Part shown: positions 1 through 7,349 of the stretch, in pieces
How positions within the stretch are numbered: position 1 is the stretch's first letter
Layout: the number at the start of each line of letters is the position of its first letter
DNA from: Paenibacillus terrae
GTDB taxonomy: Bacteria; Bacillota; Bacilli; Paenibacillales; Paenibacillaceae
DNA: 64,000 nt
NCBI RefSeq assembly: GCF_005217525.1
Contig: NZ_PNXQ01000016.1
Location: forward strand, 577,907 to 641,906
Reading direction: 5' to 3'
Program-made: the position numbers and the translations under genes
Notes under the pieces: generated by a model
Told to the model about the DNA's origin: nothing
The model's input: only the letters and a program-made list of their open reading frames with translations
Databases searched by the model: none

Positions 1-110
1 TCATAATACCCTCAGTAGCTTTAATCAAGAGTACATATAGATCAAAATGGTTTAGTTTGTTTATATGTAGTATACATTTCGTTGGCTTAATCATTTATGA
101 AATGGATTCA
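1..110. mobile_element. MITE-like repeat, copy 1 (left end cut by window)
   Basis: These 110 bases match 36894-37003 with a single difference (t at 61, c at 36954) and no gaps. The second copy shows the complete unit: 120 bp with 16-bp terminal inverted repeats, TGAATCAATTTCATAA at one end and TTATGAAATGGATTCA at the other, one mismatch apart. The first 10 bases of this copy lie outside the window. No reading frame of transposase size fits, so it is a non-autonomous element, seen here as sequence and inferred as a MITE. Confidence 0.8.
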
Positions 111-396
111 ATAAAAATTGATTTTTATGGTTATTATTCCCTATGAACTATTGTGTCTTTATCTTGACTGTATGATCATTATCCTAAATACTTTTAACGA
201 AATGCTTTTCCTAGTGGAGATGCCTACTTCCCTACCTTTTGAAACAGAAAAGATAGACCCGAATGGAATATGTGCAAAGATCTTGCTAACCACAGCGCAT
301 TATTTCTCACTTCCGTAAAAACGAGCGAATGAGTGCTGAATGTCTCTTATGTTTTAACAATATAAGACGAGTATTTTTGACAAAAAAAAAGAGCCG
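111..396. other. gene-less stretch after the MITE
   Basis: AT-rich sequence between the MITE and the end of the LytTR gene. A 66-codon frame on the plus strand has no ribosome binding site and no recognisable composition, so it is not called. I see no convincing hairpin terminator for the converging agr-like operon here. Confidence 0.5.
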
Positions 397-792
397 CTAT
401 CTAGTAGCAACTCCAGTGAAGATTATGTTCGAATTAATGAAACCCATTTCCTCTATAACCTCTCCAAATCGGTGATAAGAGATTGGACACCTCTTCGACG
501 TTTTTGTTATCTCACATTCAAAGTAAGCGTCTTTGAAAATGCCATTAACAATTTTCACCTTCTCCACATTCAGAGTATTGCTTCTGTCCACATTCAAGAA
601 ACGGAACCCATTATTATTTAGGAAGCTTTCCCAATGCTTTAAGGTGCCGATCATGTAATATGTTTTTTCGAATGTGTGAACTAGAATCTGATCCCTCTTA
701 TGTCCTTTAGATATGAAAAGAACCTTGTCCACGGGTATGTTTTCACCCTTGTTAATACCTCCAGGAACAGCTGATACGGTTAGGTTTAGCAT
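397..792 (-). CDS. Stand-alone LytTR-family DNA-binding protein
   Basis: About 131 residues. The C-terminal half has the LytTR pattern (GFRFLNVDRSNTLNVEKVK, then a strand pair and PISYHRFGEVIEEMGF), the DNA-binding fold of AgrA. There is no receiver domain: S. aureus AgrA is about 238 residues with an N-terminal phosphoacceptor domain, and nothing similar precedes the LytTR part here. ATG at 792 is preferred because GGAG lies 9 bases upstream; a GTG at 807 is also in frame. It is the last gene of the agr-like operon (membrane protein, AgrB, AgrD, LytTR) and lies 16 bases after the agrD stop. The inferred role is output regulator of the peptide signal. How a receiver-less protein would be activated is unclear. 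Confidence 0.7.
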   Translation of the reverse strand: MLNLTVSAVPGGINKGENIPVDKVLFISKGHKRDQILVHTFEKTYYMIGTLKHWESFLNNNGFRFLNVDRSNTLNVEKVKIVNGIFKDAYFECEITKTSKRCPISYHRFGEVIEEMGFINSNIIFTGVATR

Positions 793-808
793 TTCACATA
801 TCTCCACT

Positions 809-955
809 TTATTTCAACAGTTCTTCAGGTGGTTCGGGACTGTGAATCCAAGACAAACTCGCTGTACTCACTGATGCAACTGCAAGTGAAGTCAGTAATA
901 TGGCGGCATTGTAGTACATGCCAATTTTAAATTTACTAAATATAGGACTTTTCAT
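809..955 (-). CDS. AgrD-like cyclic-peptide pheromone precursor, locus 1
   Basis: A 48-residue precursor: basic start MKSPIFSKFKIGMYY, a hydrophobic helix (NAAILLTSLAVASV), a short core, and an acidic, proline-rich tail PEPPEELLK. The tail corresponds to the DEPEVPKEL-type tail of staphylococcal AgrD, which is removed by AgrB. The start ATG overlaps the stop of the upstream AgrB gene (ATGA), with AGGGAGG as ribosome binding site. The peptide has no cysteine. The core between the helix and the tail reads STASLSWIHS, so a five-residue ring would be a serine lactone such as SWIHS rather than a thiolactone. The exact ends of the mature signal are inference. Confidence 0.75.
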   Translation of the reverse strand: MKSPIFSKFKIGMYYNAAILLTSLAVASVSTASLSWIHSPEPPEELLK

Positions 956-1488
956 TTTTCGCACCTCCCTCCTATTAATGTTAAGCTCTGAACAAAAAAA
1001 CTAGCAGCTACCACCGAAATAGCCAGCCACAAATTAAGTGTTATTATGAAGACTCCGAAAATCTTCAACAATGGGTAGTGCCGTTTAGGTATACGAGTCT
1101 TCCCGTCTATTCTAGACGGGGCGTAAACTAAGACAAGTATTATACTTAATACCGACGTAATAACTATCCAATTATAGTTTAAATTCACAAAGGACAAGGC
1201 AGTAAGTAAAGCTGTAGATACAACAATACATACTATATTGCTCCTTAAATGTATTCCTCCTACAACTTGACGCAGTATAGAAAAAGATATCATCGCCAGT
1301 ATGGTTTCCTCCACCTTACCCGTAATAAATGAAAGACCGATAGTTAACACAATAATTGAAACTGTATTAATCACAACGGCTATTCCATGTTTTAAAACCG
1401 CAATAGAAGCTGGATGATCCGGTACAACTGTTTTGATATGAGTTGCAATATCAAGAGCGATAGTATCAAGATTTTTTATAATAATCAC
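952..1488 (-). CDS. AgrB-like pheromone-processing membrane peptidase, locus 1
   Basis: 178 residues with several hydrophobic segments, close to the size of S. aureus AgrB (189). The catalytic pair is visible in RQVVGGIHLRSNIVC: His followed seven residues later by Cys, the spacing of the AgrB cysteine peptidase. AgrB removes the C-terminal tail of AgrD and forms the ring. The gene overlaps the end of the upstream membrane-protein gene by 23 bases and its stop overlaps the start of agrD. The start is GTG at 1488; GGAG stands unusually close to it, but an in-frame stop lies just upstream, so no longer form is possible. Confidence 0.85.
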   Translation of the reverse strand: MIIIKNLDTIALDIATHIKTVVPDHPASIAVLKHGIAVVINTVSIIVLTIGLSFITGKVEETILAMISFSILRQVVGGIHLRSNIVCIVVSTALLTALSFVNLNYNWIVITSVLSIILVLVYAPSRIDGKTRIPKRHYPLLKIFGVFIITLNLWLAISVVAASFFVQSLTLIGGRCEK

Positions 1489-2098
1489 GCTCCGTCTTTA
1501 GCGCATAGTACAAGAACATTCCAGATGCCAAAGCTATAAACAAAATACTCAGAGGAAAATTATTGACGTAGAACATAAATGTACTAGCGGCTAGTACCCC
1601 AATTATTAAAATAACAACAAGTACATGTTCCCACCTAAAACGCAAGCTTTCATAATCTGCTGTAAAGCCTATTTTGAATTTATATAGCAACCATGATATA
1701 GCTAATACCCATGCACTGGTTACCGCTTGAGCTAACGATCCCTCTGGAGAGGTCTCCATGTCTGATGTCAATGTACCAAAGATCATTACTATAATTATTG
1801 CTTGGAACAGCGTATACAAAAACGTACCTGTAATGGATATAATAGCTGACCAAATAATAGGCATCCTTACAACAGTAGTTATCAATAATGTGAATAATAT
1901 AATGTTTATAGTCGGAGCAAAAAAAGACAACGACGTTTCTTCTCTTAACATCAGACTTTGCAAATTCATGATCAGGCCGATAAACAATGCAGGCCAGACA
2001 AAATCTAAAGCTCGGATTCTGAAAATAGTAAGCATTAAAACAAACGCCGCAAATGTTTCAACATTAGAAAATAGCAAGAACCGTATAGGCTCCCACAT
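1466..2098 (-). CDS. Polytopic membrane protein, AgrC-sensor-like without kinase, locus 1
   Basis: About 210 residues, almost wholly hydrophobic, with six or seven likely membrane segments and a short polar end (KTERDYYKKS). Its size, topology and place in the operon resemble the N-terminal sensor half of AgrC, but no dimerisation helix or HATPase domain follows and the next gene is AgrB. ATG at 2098 has AAGGGG at good distance; a GTG at 2116 is also possible. A role as pheromone receptor or as a partner of AgrB is inference. Locus 2 has an analogous protein in the same place. Confidence 0.6.
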   Translation of the reverse strand: MWEPIRFLLFSNVETFAAFVLMLTIFRIRALDFVWPALFIGLIMNLQSLMLREETSLSFFAPTINIILFTLLITTVVRMPIIWSAIISITGTFLYTLFQAIIIVMIFGTLTSDMETSPEGSLAQAVTSAWVLAISWLLYKFKIGFTADYESLRFRWEHVLVVILIIGVLAASTFMFYVNNFPLSILFIALASGMFLYYALKTERDYYKKS

Positions 2099-2135
2099 AA
2101 CACATATCCCCTTCACTCCATTGTAACCAATACTA

Positions 2136-2177
2136 TAATTCTATATTTGCTATAACAGTATAGCAATACAATTACCT
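2136..2177 (-). promoter_or_regulatory. Conserved upstream element of agr-like locus 1
   Basis: This 42-base stretch aligns without gaps to 4869-4910, which holds the same position before locus 2. Read on the coding strand, both have AGGTNATTGNATTGCTA, a divergent 12-base spacer, then AAATATANAATTA. Matches are concentrated in the two blocks (27 of 42). The second block could be a -10 region and the first an operator for the LytTR protein; this is inference. Confidence 0.6.
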
Positions 2178-2266
2178 GTTTATTTGGAATATTTTATGTA
2201 TTATGTTAGGTAAATATTTTTCACTCGTTTCCTTACAATGTGTGTATTGCTCTAAGAGCTAGATTT

Positions 2267-2374
2267 TCAAAAAACTCTTGTTTCACGAACTGGAAAATAC
2301 CACTTTCCTCCCATTTTTCGTTTGATAAGTCGCGGATCATGGAAAAATGCATCGAGAATTGCATTCCAACTCAT
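2267..2374 (-). CDS. Small ORF, 35 aa, possible gene remnant
   Basis: ATG at 2374 has AGAGGA eight bases upstream and encodes MSWNAILDAFFHDPRL and then GKWYFPVRE before an early stop. The WYFPV segment faintly recalls the N-terminus of phage BRO/antirepressor-type proteins, so this may be the start of a decayed phage gene. It could also be chance. Confidence 0.25.
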   Translation of the reverse strand: MSWNAILDAFFHDPRLIKRKMGGKWYFPVRETRVF

Positions 2375-2595
2375 ACAAGTCCTCTTCTTTAATTATTTAG
2401 GATGATACAAACAATCAAAAAGATCATAAAATACAATCAACTAAAATGATTTGTCTTTTCCCTTTAACAGCAACTAAGTAACATCATAATTATCATAACC
2501 TTTATTTTTTCTTATAGCTATCCCGATGTTCTTGCTTACGGGCCACATTGGGTTAGACCCTTGAACCAGTGATCATAAAATATCAAATGCGTAAC

Positions 2596-2638
2596 AAAAA
2601 AGGGCTGCAAAGTTGTTTTCATGCAAACCTGCAGCCCT
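2596..2638 (-). terminator. Intrinsic terminator of the OsmC-like gene
   Basis: AGGGCTGCA (2601-2609) pairs perfectly with TGCAGCCCT (2630-2638). On the minus strand the hairpin is followed by a T run (2596-2600), about 30 bases after the OsmC-like stop. Confidence 0.8.
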
Positions 2639-2666
2639 CTCTGTAATCTGTTAAGGGGTCAGCGTC

Positions 2667-3113
2667 TCAATTTTCAATAACGACGCGATTCAGCTTGAGA
2701 TTTACCGGGTTGGCAATCGTGTCGCCCACAGGACATTTGCTCTCCAGAAATTGCACGAATTGTTCGACCTTCTCGGCAGACGAATTAGTCTTGATGTAGA
2801 ACGTGTATCGTATATCGGAGTAACCGGAGCGGACATCGGATCTGTTAAAAAATCCGTCGAGATCCAGGTCACCTTCAATATCTACCCTAAAGTCTTCAAG
2901 CTCTACATTGAATTTGGAGGCATATACCCGGGCCACAATGGATTGACATGCGCCCAGGGAAGCAAGCAAAGCTTCAACAGGATTCATTCCCGTGTCAGTA
3001 CCGCCAAGGTTTTTAGGCTCGTCGATGACCAGTTCAAATTGTCTAACATTGGTAACGACTTTAACTCCATCCTTTAAATGGGCAGTTGCTTTGAATGTTT
3101 GAACATTTGGCAT
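2667..3113 (-). CDS. OsmC/Ohr-family peroxiredoxin-like protein
   Basis: 148 residues. OsmC-family hydroperoxide reductases use two cysteines; here one lies in the helix ALLASLGACQS (about residue 55) and the other in ESKCPVGDT (about residue 125), at the family positions. The early LVIDEPKNLGGTDTGMNP segment is typical of the OsmC/YhfA group. Ribosome binding site GGAGGG lies before the ATG at 3113. It is monocistronic with its own terminator. Probable role: reduction of organic hydroperoxides or a related thiol chemistry in the cytoplasm. Confidence 0.85.
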   Translation of the reverse strand: MPNVQTFKATAHLKDGVKVVTNVRQFELVIDEPKNLGGTDTGMNPVEALLASLGACQSIVARVYASKFNVELEDFRVDIEGDLDLDGFFNRSDVRSGYSDIRYTFYIKTNSSAEKVEQFVQFLESKCPVGDTIANPVNLKLNRVVIEN

Positions 3114-3195
3114 ACATTTACCCTCCTTTTTCTGTACAATCCAAGTGTAGTTGGGTCTACTCGTTTAATTATAAAAACAGCGGCAGTCAAAGAAT

Positions 3196-3225
3196 AAAAG
3201 CCTCTCCTATACTGGAGAAGCTTTT
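3196..3225 (-). terminator. Hairpin, possibly the original glnA terminator
   Basis: AAAAGCCTCTCC (3196-3207) pairs with GGAGAAGCTTTT (3214-3225) with one mismatch, and the minus-strand exit is T-rich. It lies about 40-60 bases downstream, in the minus direction, of the glnA 3'-end fragment at 3262-3326, so it may have ended glnA before the insertion between the two copies. This is inference from position. Confidence 0.5.
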
Positions 3226-3261
3226 CTGTATCTATATTACATTTGTATTTGATCCATTCAC

Positions 3262-3326
3262 ATTCCACATTTGGTGAAATGTCAGATATTGATCACGTTC
3301 CCATTGATGCACTTGGGTCCGATACA
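3262..3326 (-). repeat. Copy of the glnA 3' end (putative att site, left)
   Basis: Bases 3281-3326 match 11403-11448, the last codons of glnA, at 45 of 46 positions in the same orientation. Weaker similarity continues over the stop-codon side (3262-3280). No other part of glnA is present. The similarity ends sharply at 3326. This is the pattern left when a mobile element integrates into the 3' end of a gene and duplicates it; the partner copy lies next to an integrase remnant. Confidence 0.8.
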
Positions 3327-3506
3327 AAACCACTGTTTTCACGGTCATCTTTTTAAAATATCCTTTTGCATGGATGGTGGCACATTTATAATGTGTATGT
3401 TGTCAACGAGACAAATTGGAAGCGTTTATAATTTTCTTTATCATTCCCCTAATGCGCTGTCTCTCAACAATTTGGTAGCAGGAATTTGCTTTCCATCTCC
3501 CATATA

Positions 3507-3653
3507 TTAATTCGTTTCTTTACTCTTCTGATCTTTTTTCTTCAGCTCTTCTGGTATTGGTTTAGCACCAAATACTGTTTTTTCATTTTTAGTAGATTCG
3601 CCAGCGTATTTCCCCAGTTTTACATTTAAAGCTCTCGCCAATCTCTTATCCAT
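3507..3653 (-). CDS. AgrD-like pheromone precursor, locus 2
   Basis: 48 residues starting MDKRLARALNVKLGKYAGES and ending in a hydrophilic tail. It carries KPIPEELKK, the proline- and EL-containing signature of the removed AgrD tail, just after TVFGA. Unlike classical AgrD there is no cysteine, and the N-terminal helix is amphipathic rather than strongly hydrophobic. If a ring forms it would start at threonine in TVFGA or at the serine further upstream; a linear product is equally possible. Start ATG at 3653 has AGGAGGGG seven bases upstream and overlaps the end of the AgrB gene. Assignment rests on position after agrB, size and tail motif. Confidence 0.6.
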   Translation of the reverse strand: MDKRLARALNVKLGKYAGESTKNEKTVFGAKPIPEELKKKDQKSKETN

Positions 3654-4174
3654 TTTCGTTCCCCTCCTCTCCATATAGGAATTATACTGAAAGCTTGTAC
3701 CGCTAAAGATAAACATATTATCGTTGATTGTGTGAAAAAATTCAACATGCAAATGGAAATGCATATGATTTTAAAATACTTATGGTTTGCAGACTTTTCA
3801 ATATAGATAAAATGATTAGGAGCATAAACGAAAAACACTAATAATGAGCAAACGCTAATAATTAAAAATGTCGATATTCCCATAGAGAAAAAAGGTATAG
3901 TAACACATACTGCTGTTGTGAAAAATAAACAGAATGTAAGACTAGAGAAGTGTGCACCTCCTGAAAATTTTCTTATTAACATAAGACTGCCAAGCGCTAA
4001 TAACGACCCAAAGAAATGACCTGTTAACCAGCCTGTAAGTGAGACAAAAAATATAGTCGAAAATTCAGTAAGCCTTATCCCGAGTGCATATTCCATCACT
4101 TCTATACTTGTAGGTCCATCAGGATCAGCTTTTTTTATCTCTGTTGCGATGTGCCTGGATAACGCTTCTAGCAT
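3626..4174 (-). CDS. AgrB-like pheromone-processing membrane peptidase, locus 2
   Basis: 182 residues, multi-pass. The catalytic His and Cys are seven apart in RKFSGGAHFSSLTFC. The N-terminus (EALSRHIATEIKKADPDGPTS) and the YAPN segment parallel locus 1 AgrB, so the two are distant paralogues. The gene overlaps the upstream membrane-protein gene by about 50 bases and the downstream agrD by 28, implying tight co-expression. It should process the locus 2 peptide. Confidence 0.85.
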   Translation of the reverse strand: MLEALSRHIATEIKKADPDGPTSIEVMEYALGIRLTEFSTIFFVSLTGWLTGHFFGSLLALGSLMLIRKFSGGAHFSSLTFCLFFTTAVCVTIPFFSMGISTFLIISVCSLLVFFVYAPNHFIYIEKSANHKYFKIICISICMLNFFTQSTIICLSLAVQAFSIIPIWRGGERKWIRDWREL

Positions 4175-4838
4175 CCTCGTAATCCCCCCGCTCTGAAAAA
4201 AAATAGGACAATCCGAAAGTAAACAATGAAATGGAAAGTAATCCTATTGTGCTAGAGTTATAAAGCATATATAAAGTAATAAAGATAGTAATCGTTGATA
4301 TTAGCGAACCTAAAATTAACATCTTATTTAGGGATGAGAAATAATTTTCACCTCTTAAAAAATCGTGTGGAGGCTGAATTATAAACGAGAACCCAAAGTT
4401 ATATTTCCCCATAACAAAAGAAATCAAGTATGCAATAATGATAGAAGATAACTGAATAAAGTAAATAGAAAACCCAAAAAAATAATTGATAGCACCCGGC
4501 TGTGCTACTCCGAAGAAATTCGCAAATAGATATACAAATAGCTGTAGGTTAATGTAGGCTGTTAGACCAGAACCTGCAGAAAAAGCCGCAAGATGTGTTT
4601 TGATCCCTAAACCGAATCTAAAAAAGATAACCATAAACAAATACTGAAACGGCAAATCTAATTTAGGAACACCTATAACTACCCTCATAAGAAAAGAAAA
4701 CAAAGCTATGCCAATTGCGTAGAAAAGTATTTTTCTACGATATTCCCAAACGGGAAGCATATAAAGCTTTAAGACCAAAGTCACAACGGCCAAAGCATCG
4801 AATACCCCAAGTAAAATATACAAAAAAGCAGATAACAC
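4125..4838 (-). CDS. Polytopic membrane protein, AgrC-sensor-like without kinase, locus 2
   Basis: 237 residues, mostly hydrophobic with six to seven likely membrane segments and a polar tail (RSVIQAHRNRDKKS). No kinase or ATPase domain. Same operon position as the 1466-2098 protein but little sequence resemblance by eye. Start is GTG at 4838, with AGGAGG 11 bases upstream. Likely a receptor, peptide transporter or AgrB partner; no family assigned. Confidence 0.6.
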   Translation of the reverse strand: MLSAFLYILLGVFDALAVVTLVLKLYMLPVWEYRRKILFYAIGIALFSFLMRVVIGVPKLDLPFQYLFMVIFFRFGLGIKTHLAAFSAGSGLTAYINLQLFVYLFANFFGVAQPGAINYFFGFSIYFIQLSSIIIAYLISFVMGKYNFGFSFIIQPPHDFLRGENYFSSLNKMLILGSLISTITIFITLYMLYNSSTIGLLSISLFTFGLSYFFSERGDYEDARSVIQAHRNRDKKS

Positions 4839-4868
4839 AGATACACCATCCTCCTATTTAGCCTGCTG

Positions 4869-4910
4869 TAATTGTATATTTTACTGGGATTAGTAGCAAT
4901 GCAATAACCT
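4869..4910 (-). promoter_or_regulatory. Conserved upstream element of agr-like locus 2
   Basis: Gap-free counterpart of 2136-2177 (27 of 42 identical), with the two conserved blocks and a divergent 12-base centre. It lies about 30 bases before the first gene of locus 2. If it is a LytTR operator, both loci answer to the same regulator; only locus 1 encodes one nearby. Confidence 0.6.
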
Positions 4911-4932
4911 ATTAAACTGGTAATTTTTGTCC

Positions 4933-5283
4933 TCATGTAAGATAATTATTTTTACTGGTCGAAACAATATCCTCCAACTTCACCCAACTAAAATCATCCT
5001 CGTCTTTGGACAGCTTTACTTCCCTCCTGCTGGTGCTAATGGATGTTACTACACCAGTCATCACCGTGTCGTCGAACGGGCTAAATACTACCCGTGAGAC
5101 GGTCGCGCGTGAGTTGTAGGAATCTATTAGTGCCTGCTCAATTAATTGGACCTCTTGATCGTCGAGTTCTGGCTTGCCCCGGTGCTGACGATCCTTCATA
5201 AGCTTTAAGTAAGCTTCTTTATGTTCTGGTATGATGATCCGCGCACTCTCGAATATTCCATTGCCTTCAAGTTTCTTTCCCAT
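4933..5283 (-). CDS. YolD-like family protein
   Basis: 116 residues. The start GKKLEGNGIFESARIIIPEH matches the YolD signature (leucine-rich basic start, G-x-F/W-E-x-x-R, then P-E-H). YolD-like proteins are common in Bacillales and their prophages, often near UmuC-type polymerases; their function is not established. No polymerase gene is adjacent here. ATG at 5283 has AGGAGG. It stands alone inside the putative island. Confidence 0.75.
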   Translation of the reverse strand: MGKKLEGNGIFESARIIIPEHKEAYLKLMKDRQHRGKPELDDQEVQLIEQALIDSYNSRATVSRVVFSPFDDTVMTGVVTSISTSRREVKLSKDEDDFSWVKLEDIVSTSKNNYLT

Positions 5284-5441
5284 GTATGTCGCCTCCTGAT
5301 GTTTATGTAGAAATTATATAGCGAACATTTGTTCTGTATCAAGTGCAATACGAATACAATGTCTGATAAAATACTTAATACTTCGGTGTACAATCCTCTT
5401 TTACACATTTCAATATCTCACTCAGAAGGAGTTTGATATCA

Positions 5442-6194
5442 TTGTTCCCATTATCAAATGGCATTGAGTTGAACTTTAAAGATGATTGGAAAGAGGCTTT
5501 AATTGCTGAAATGGAGGCAAGCGGTTACGTAATAGACCCAAATAAATCCGTTCAAGATATTAGTAGCATATATTTCAATTGGAAACGTAGGATAGTCGCT
5601 CCTAAGAAAAGAAAAGTTCATATTTCAAAAGAAATGAAATTTAATCCCAAATACAGAAAGTCATTTAGAAAAATAATCAAACACATTGAAATGGGCGCTG
5701 ATATAACCCCCTTTTTAAGCAAAACCACAACTAGAACTGAATACAACGATCTACTGCTGAATGATTGGAAAATACATCATCTTCATTTAGGTAAAAAACA
5801 TGAGGATAATGGGATTTTTATAGAAAGAACAAAAGATGTCCTATTTATTCGATTCGAAGAAAAAGATGCTTACTTCATACAAGTGCTCGACCACAAATCC
5901 TTTTCGGCACAGGAAATGGTCAGAATCATTGATAAGAATTGGCCTAAGTTGATTGAAACTTATCAAATGCCAGTGGATTCAACTTCTTCATCTATCATTT
6001 CCGACGAAGAAAAGCATCAATTTCGGAAAAATGGCATAAATTCTGCTGTTTCGGTGGGAAATGAAACAACTTATATGCCGATTGGTCTTGGTATAACAGG
6101 TGCGAAAACAAGCACTGAAGCTGAAATTACTTCTGATAAGTATTTGAACAGTTTATCTTTAATTACTATAAAAACGTCCAATTTATTGTTCTGA
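5442..6194 (+). CDS. Hypothetical protein, about 250 aa
   Basis: Not recognised. The N-terminal 80 residues are lysine/arginine-rich (KRRIVAPKKRKVHISKEMKF). The centre reads DWKIHHLHLG, then DVLFIRFEEKDAYFIQVLDH and NWPKLIE, which looks like a small alpha/beta domain with conserved-looking histidines and could be nuclease-like. The last 50 residues are low in character and may come from a frame change. The start is probably TTG at 5442 (GAAGGAG ten bases upstream); TTG at 5433 is too close to the site. Lone gene, converging on the nuclease gene through a shared terminator. Confidence 0.6.
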   Translation: MFPLSNGIELNFKDDWKEALIAEMEASGYVIDPNKSVQDISSIYFNWKRRIVAPKKRKVHISKEMKFNPKYRKSFRKIIKHIEMGADITPFLSKTTTRTEYNDLLLNDWKIHHLHLGKKHEDNGIFIERTKDVLFIRFEEKDAYFIQVLDHKSFSAQEMVRIIDKNWPKLIETYQMPVDSTSSSIISDEEKHQFRKNGINSAVSVGNETTYMPIGLGITGAKTSTEAEITSDKYLNSLSLITIKTSNLLF

Positions 6195-6237
6195 GGGTTT
6201 TATTGTCTACTTCTATTGCATGCTATTCCAAAACAAC

Positions 6238-6273
6238 AAATCCCCGCCGACCAATTAAGGTTAGCGAGGATTT
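6238..6273. terminator. Bidirectional terminator between converging genes
   Basis: AAATCCCCGC (6238-6247) pairs with GCGAGGATTT (6264-6273) with one mismatch. It sits between the stop at 6194 and the converging stop at 6278, with A/T runs on both sides. Confidence 0.7.
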
Positions 6274-6277
6274 CATT

Positions 6278-7117
6278 TCATTTTGAGTATTCACTTACTT
6301 CAAACGTTAGGGTACGATCATATAGCATATAACCTTTACGGCTGCTGAATGGACCTTTATTGTTATCGTGCTTATTGATGGCATATGAAGCTGATCCGGA
6401 ATCAGCCTGTTTGCCTTCATACCAGGCAATGAAGTCATTGACCTCTTTCATGCTCAAATCGAATTCTTTCTCCAATCCTGTTGTCATGGTGACTACCAGA
6501 ATCTCACGGTTGCCTATTGGTTGCTCAGGGTCAGTCTGACCGCCTCCACCTTGTGGAGTTGCAGATGCTTCATTAGAGTATTCAGAATCCGAACCATTGG
6601 CCTTGGCACTTACAACAAAGTAGTACTTCGTTCCGTTGGTTAGGCTGGGAATAACAAAGTTTCCATAGGCATCCTTTGTAGCTGTTACAGTTTCAGTATA
6701 TTTACCTGACTCCGTTCCATCAGCATATTTATCTAACTGATGACTTACCCATGAACCTGCTCCCCAGTTATCACTAGGGGCTATGTATCGGATATCAGCA
6801 CCTGCGCCACCTTCAGCACACATTGTCATTGGCCACTCGTCGCGGTTGTATCCTTTTTTAGTTGGATAGCCCTTAAGCGATTCCTTGCGATTTTCCTCAG
6901 CCCCATCTTTATCAATTGTACATACCGCAGAATGTCCGGCTTCAATGGCATCCCTAATGTGTGCTCCAGTTTCAGGGTAACGTGAGCGTGGAAACTCCAA
7001 CGTATACCCAGTTGCTGCTTGTACACTTCTTGAAACAGGTTCTGCATAAACACCTTGTACGAAAAAGATAGCTGCCAGTAAGAATACGATGAATCCTTTT
7101 GCGATTCCTTTTATCAT
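6278..7117 (-). CDS. Secreted NucA/NucB-type DNase with FN3 and extra C-terminal module
   Basis: 279 residues. A signal peptide (hydrophobic residues 8-24, then VYAEP) leads into a NucB-type deoxyribonuclease domain (about 40-135): [45 protein letters not shown] and [10 protein letters not shown], including the catalytic D-E-W region of the family. A fibronectin type III-like segment follows (about 140-190, [15 protein letters not shown]). Then, after a GGGGQ linker, comes an 80-residue module ([20 protein letters not shown] to [10 protein letters not shown]) that is nearly identical in pattern to the end of the divergent secreted protein at 7350-8162. Probable role: extracellular DNA degradation. 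The C-terminal module may anchor or target the enzyme. Confidence 0.85.
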   Translation of the reverse strand: MIKGIAKGFIVFLLAAIFFVQGVYAEPVSRSVQAATGYTLEFPRSRYPETGAHIRDAIEAGHSAVCTIDKDGAEENRKESLKGYPTKKGYNRDEWPMTMCAEGGAGADIRYIAPSDNWGAGSWVSHQLDKYADGTESGKYTETVTATKDAYGNFVIPSLTNGTKYYFVVSAKANGSDSEYSNEASATPQGGGGQTDPEQPIGNREILVVTMTTGLEKEFDLSMKEVNDFIAWYEGKQADSGSASYAINKHDNNKGPFSSRKGYMLYDRTLTFEVSEYSK

Positions 7118-7349
7118 CTGGCACCTCCATAGTATTTAAATCTTCTCTATACTAATGGAGAGTCATGTCGAAGTATCGCATAGCTTGTCGCAAAAAAAGA
7201 CCTTTCAATTATAGCGAACTAGAGAGAGTGAGAAAATTAAAATCCATTATTAAGCTTTATTTTGAATTTATAGTCATAAATGTTTAGACAAGGGATTCTT
7301 TTTTGTATATTATTATTGTTGAATTTATAACCAATGAGGAGTGCTAAAT

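Noticed and set aside
118-318. 66-codon plus-strand frame after the MITE
   Set aside because: No ribosome binding site and no recognisable domain.
3271-3510. Plus-strand frame over the glnA fragment
   Set aside because: It is antisense to the glnA-derived sequence and matches the shadow frame seen over the real glnA end.
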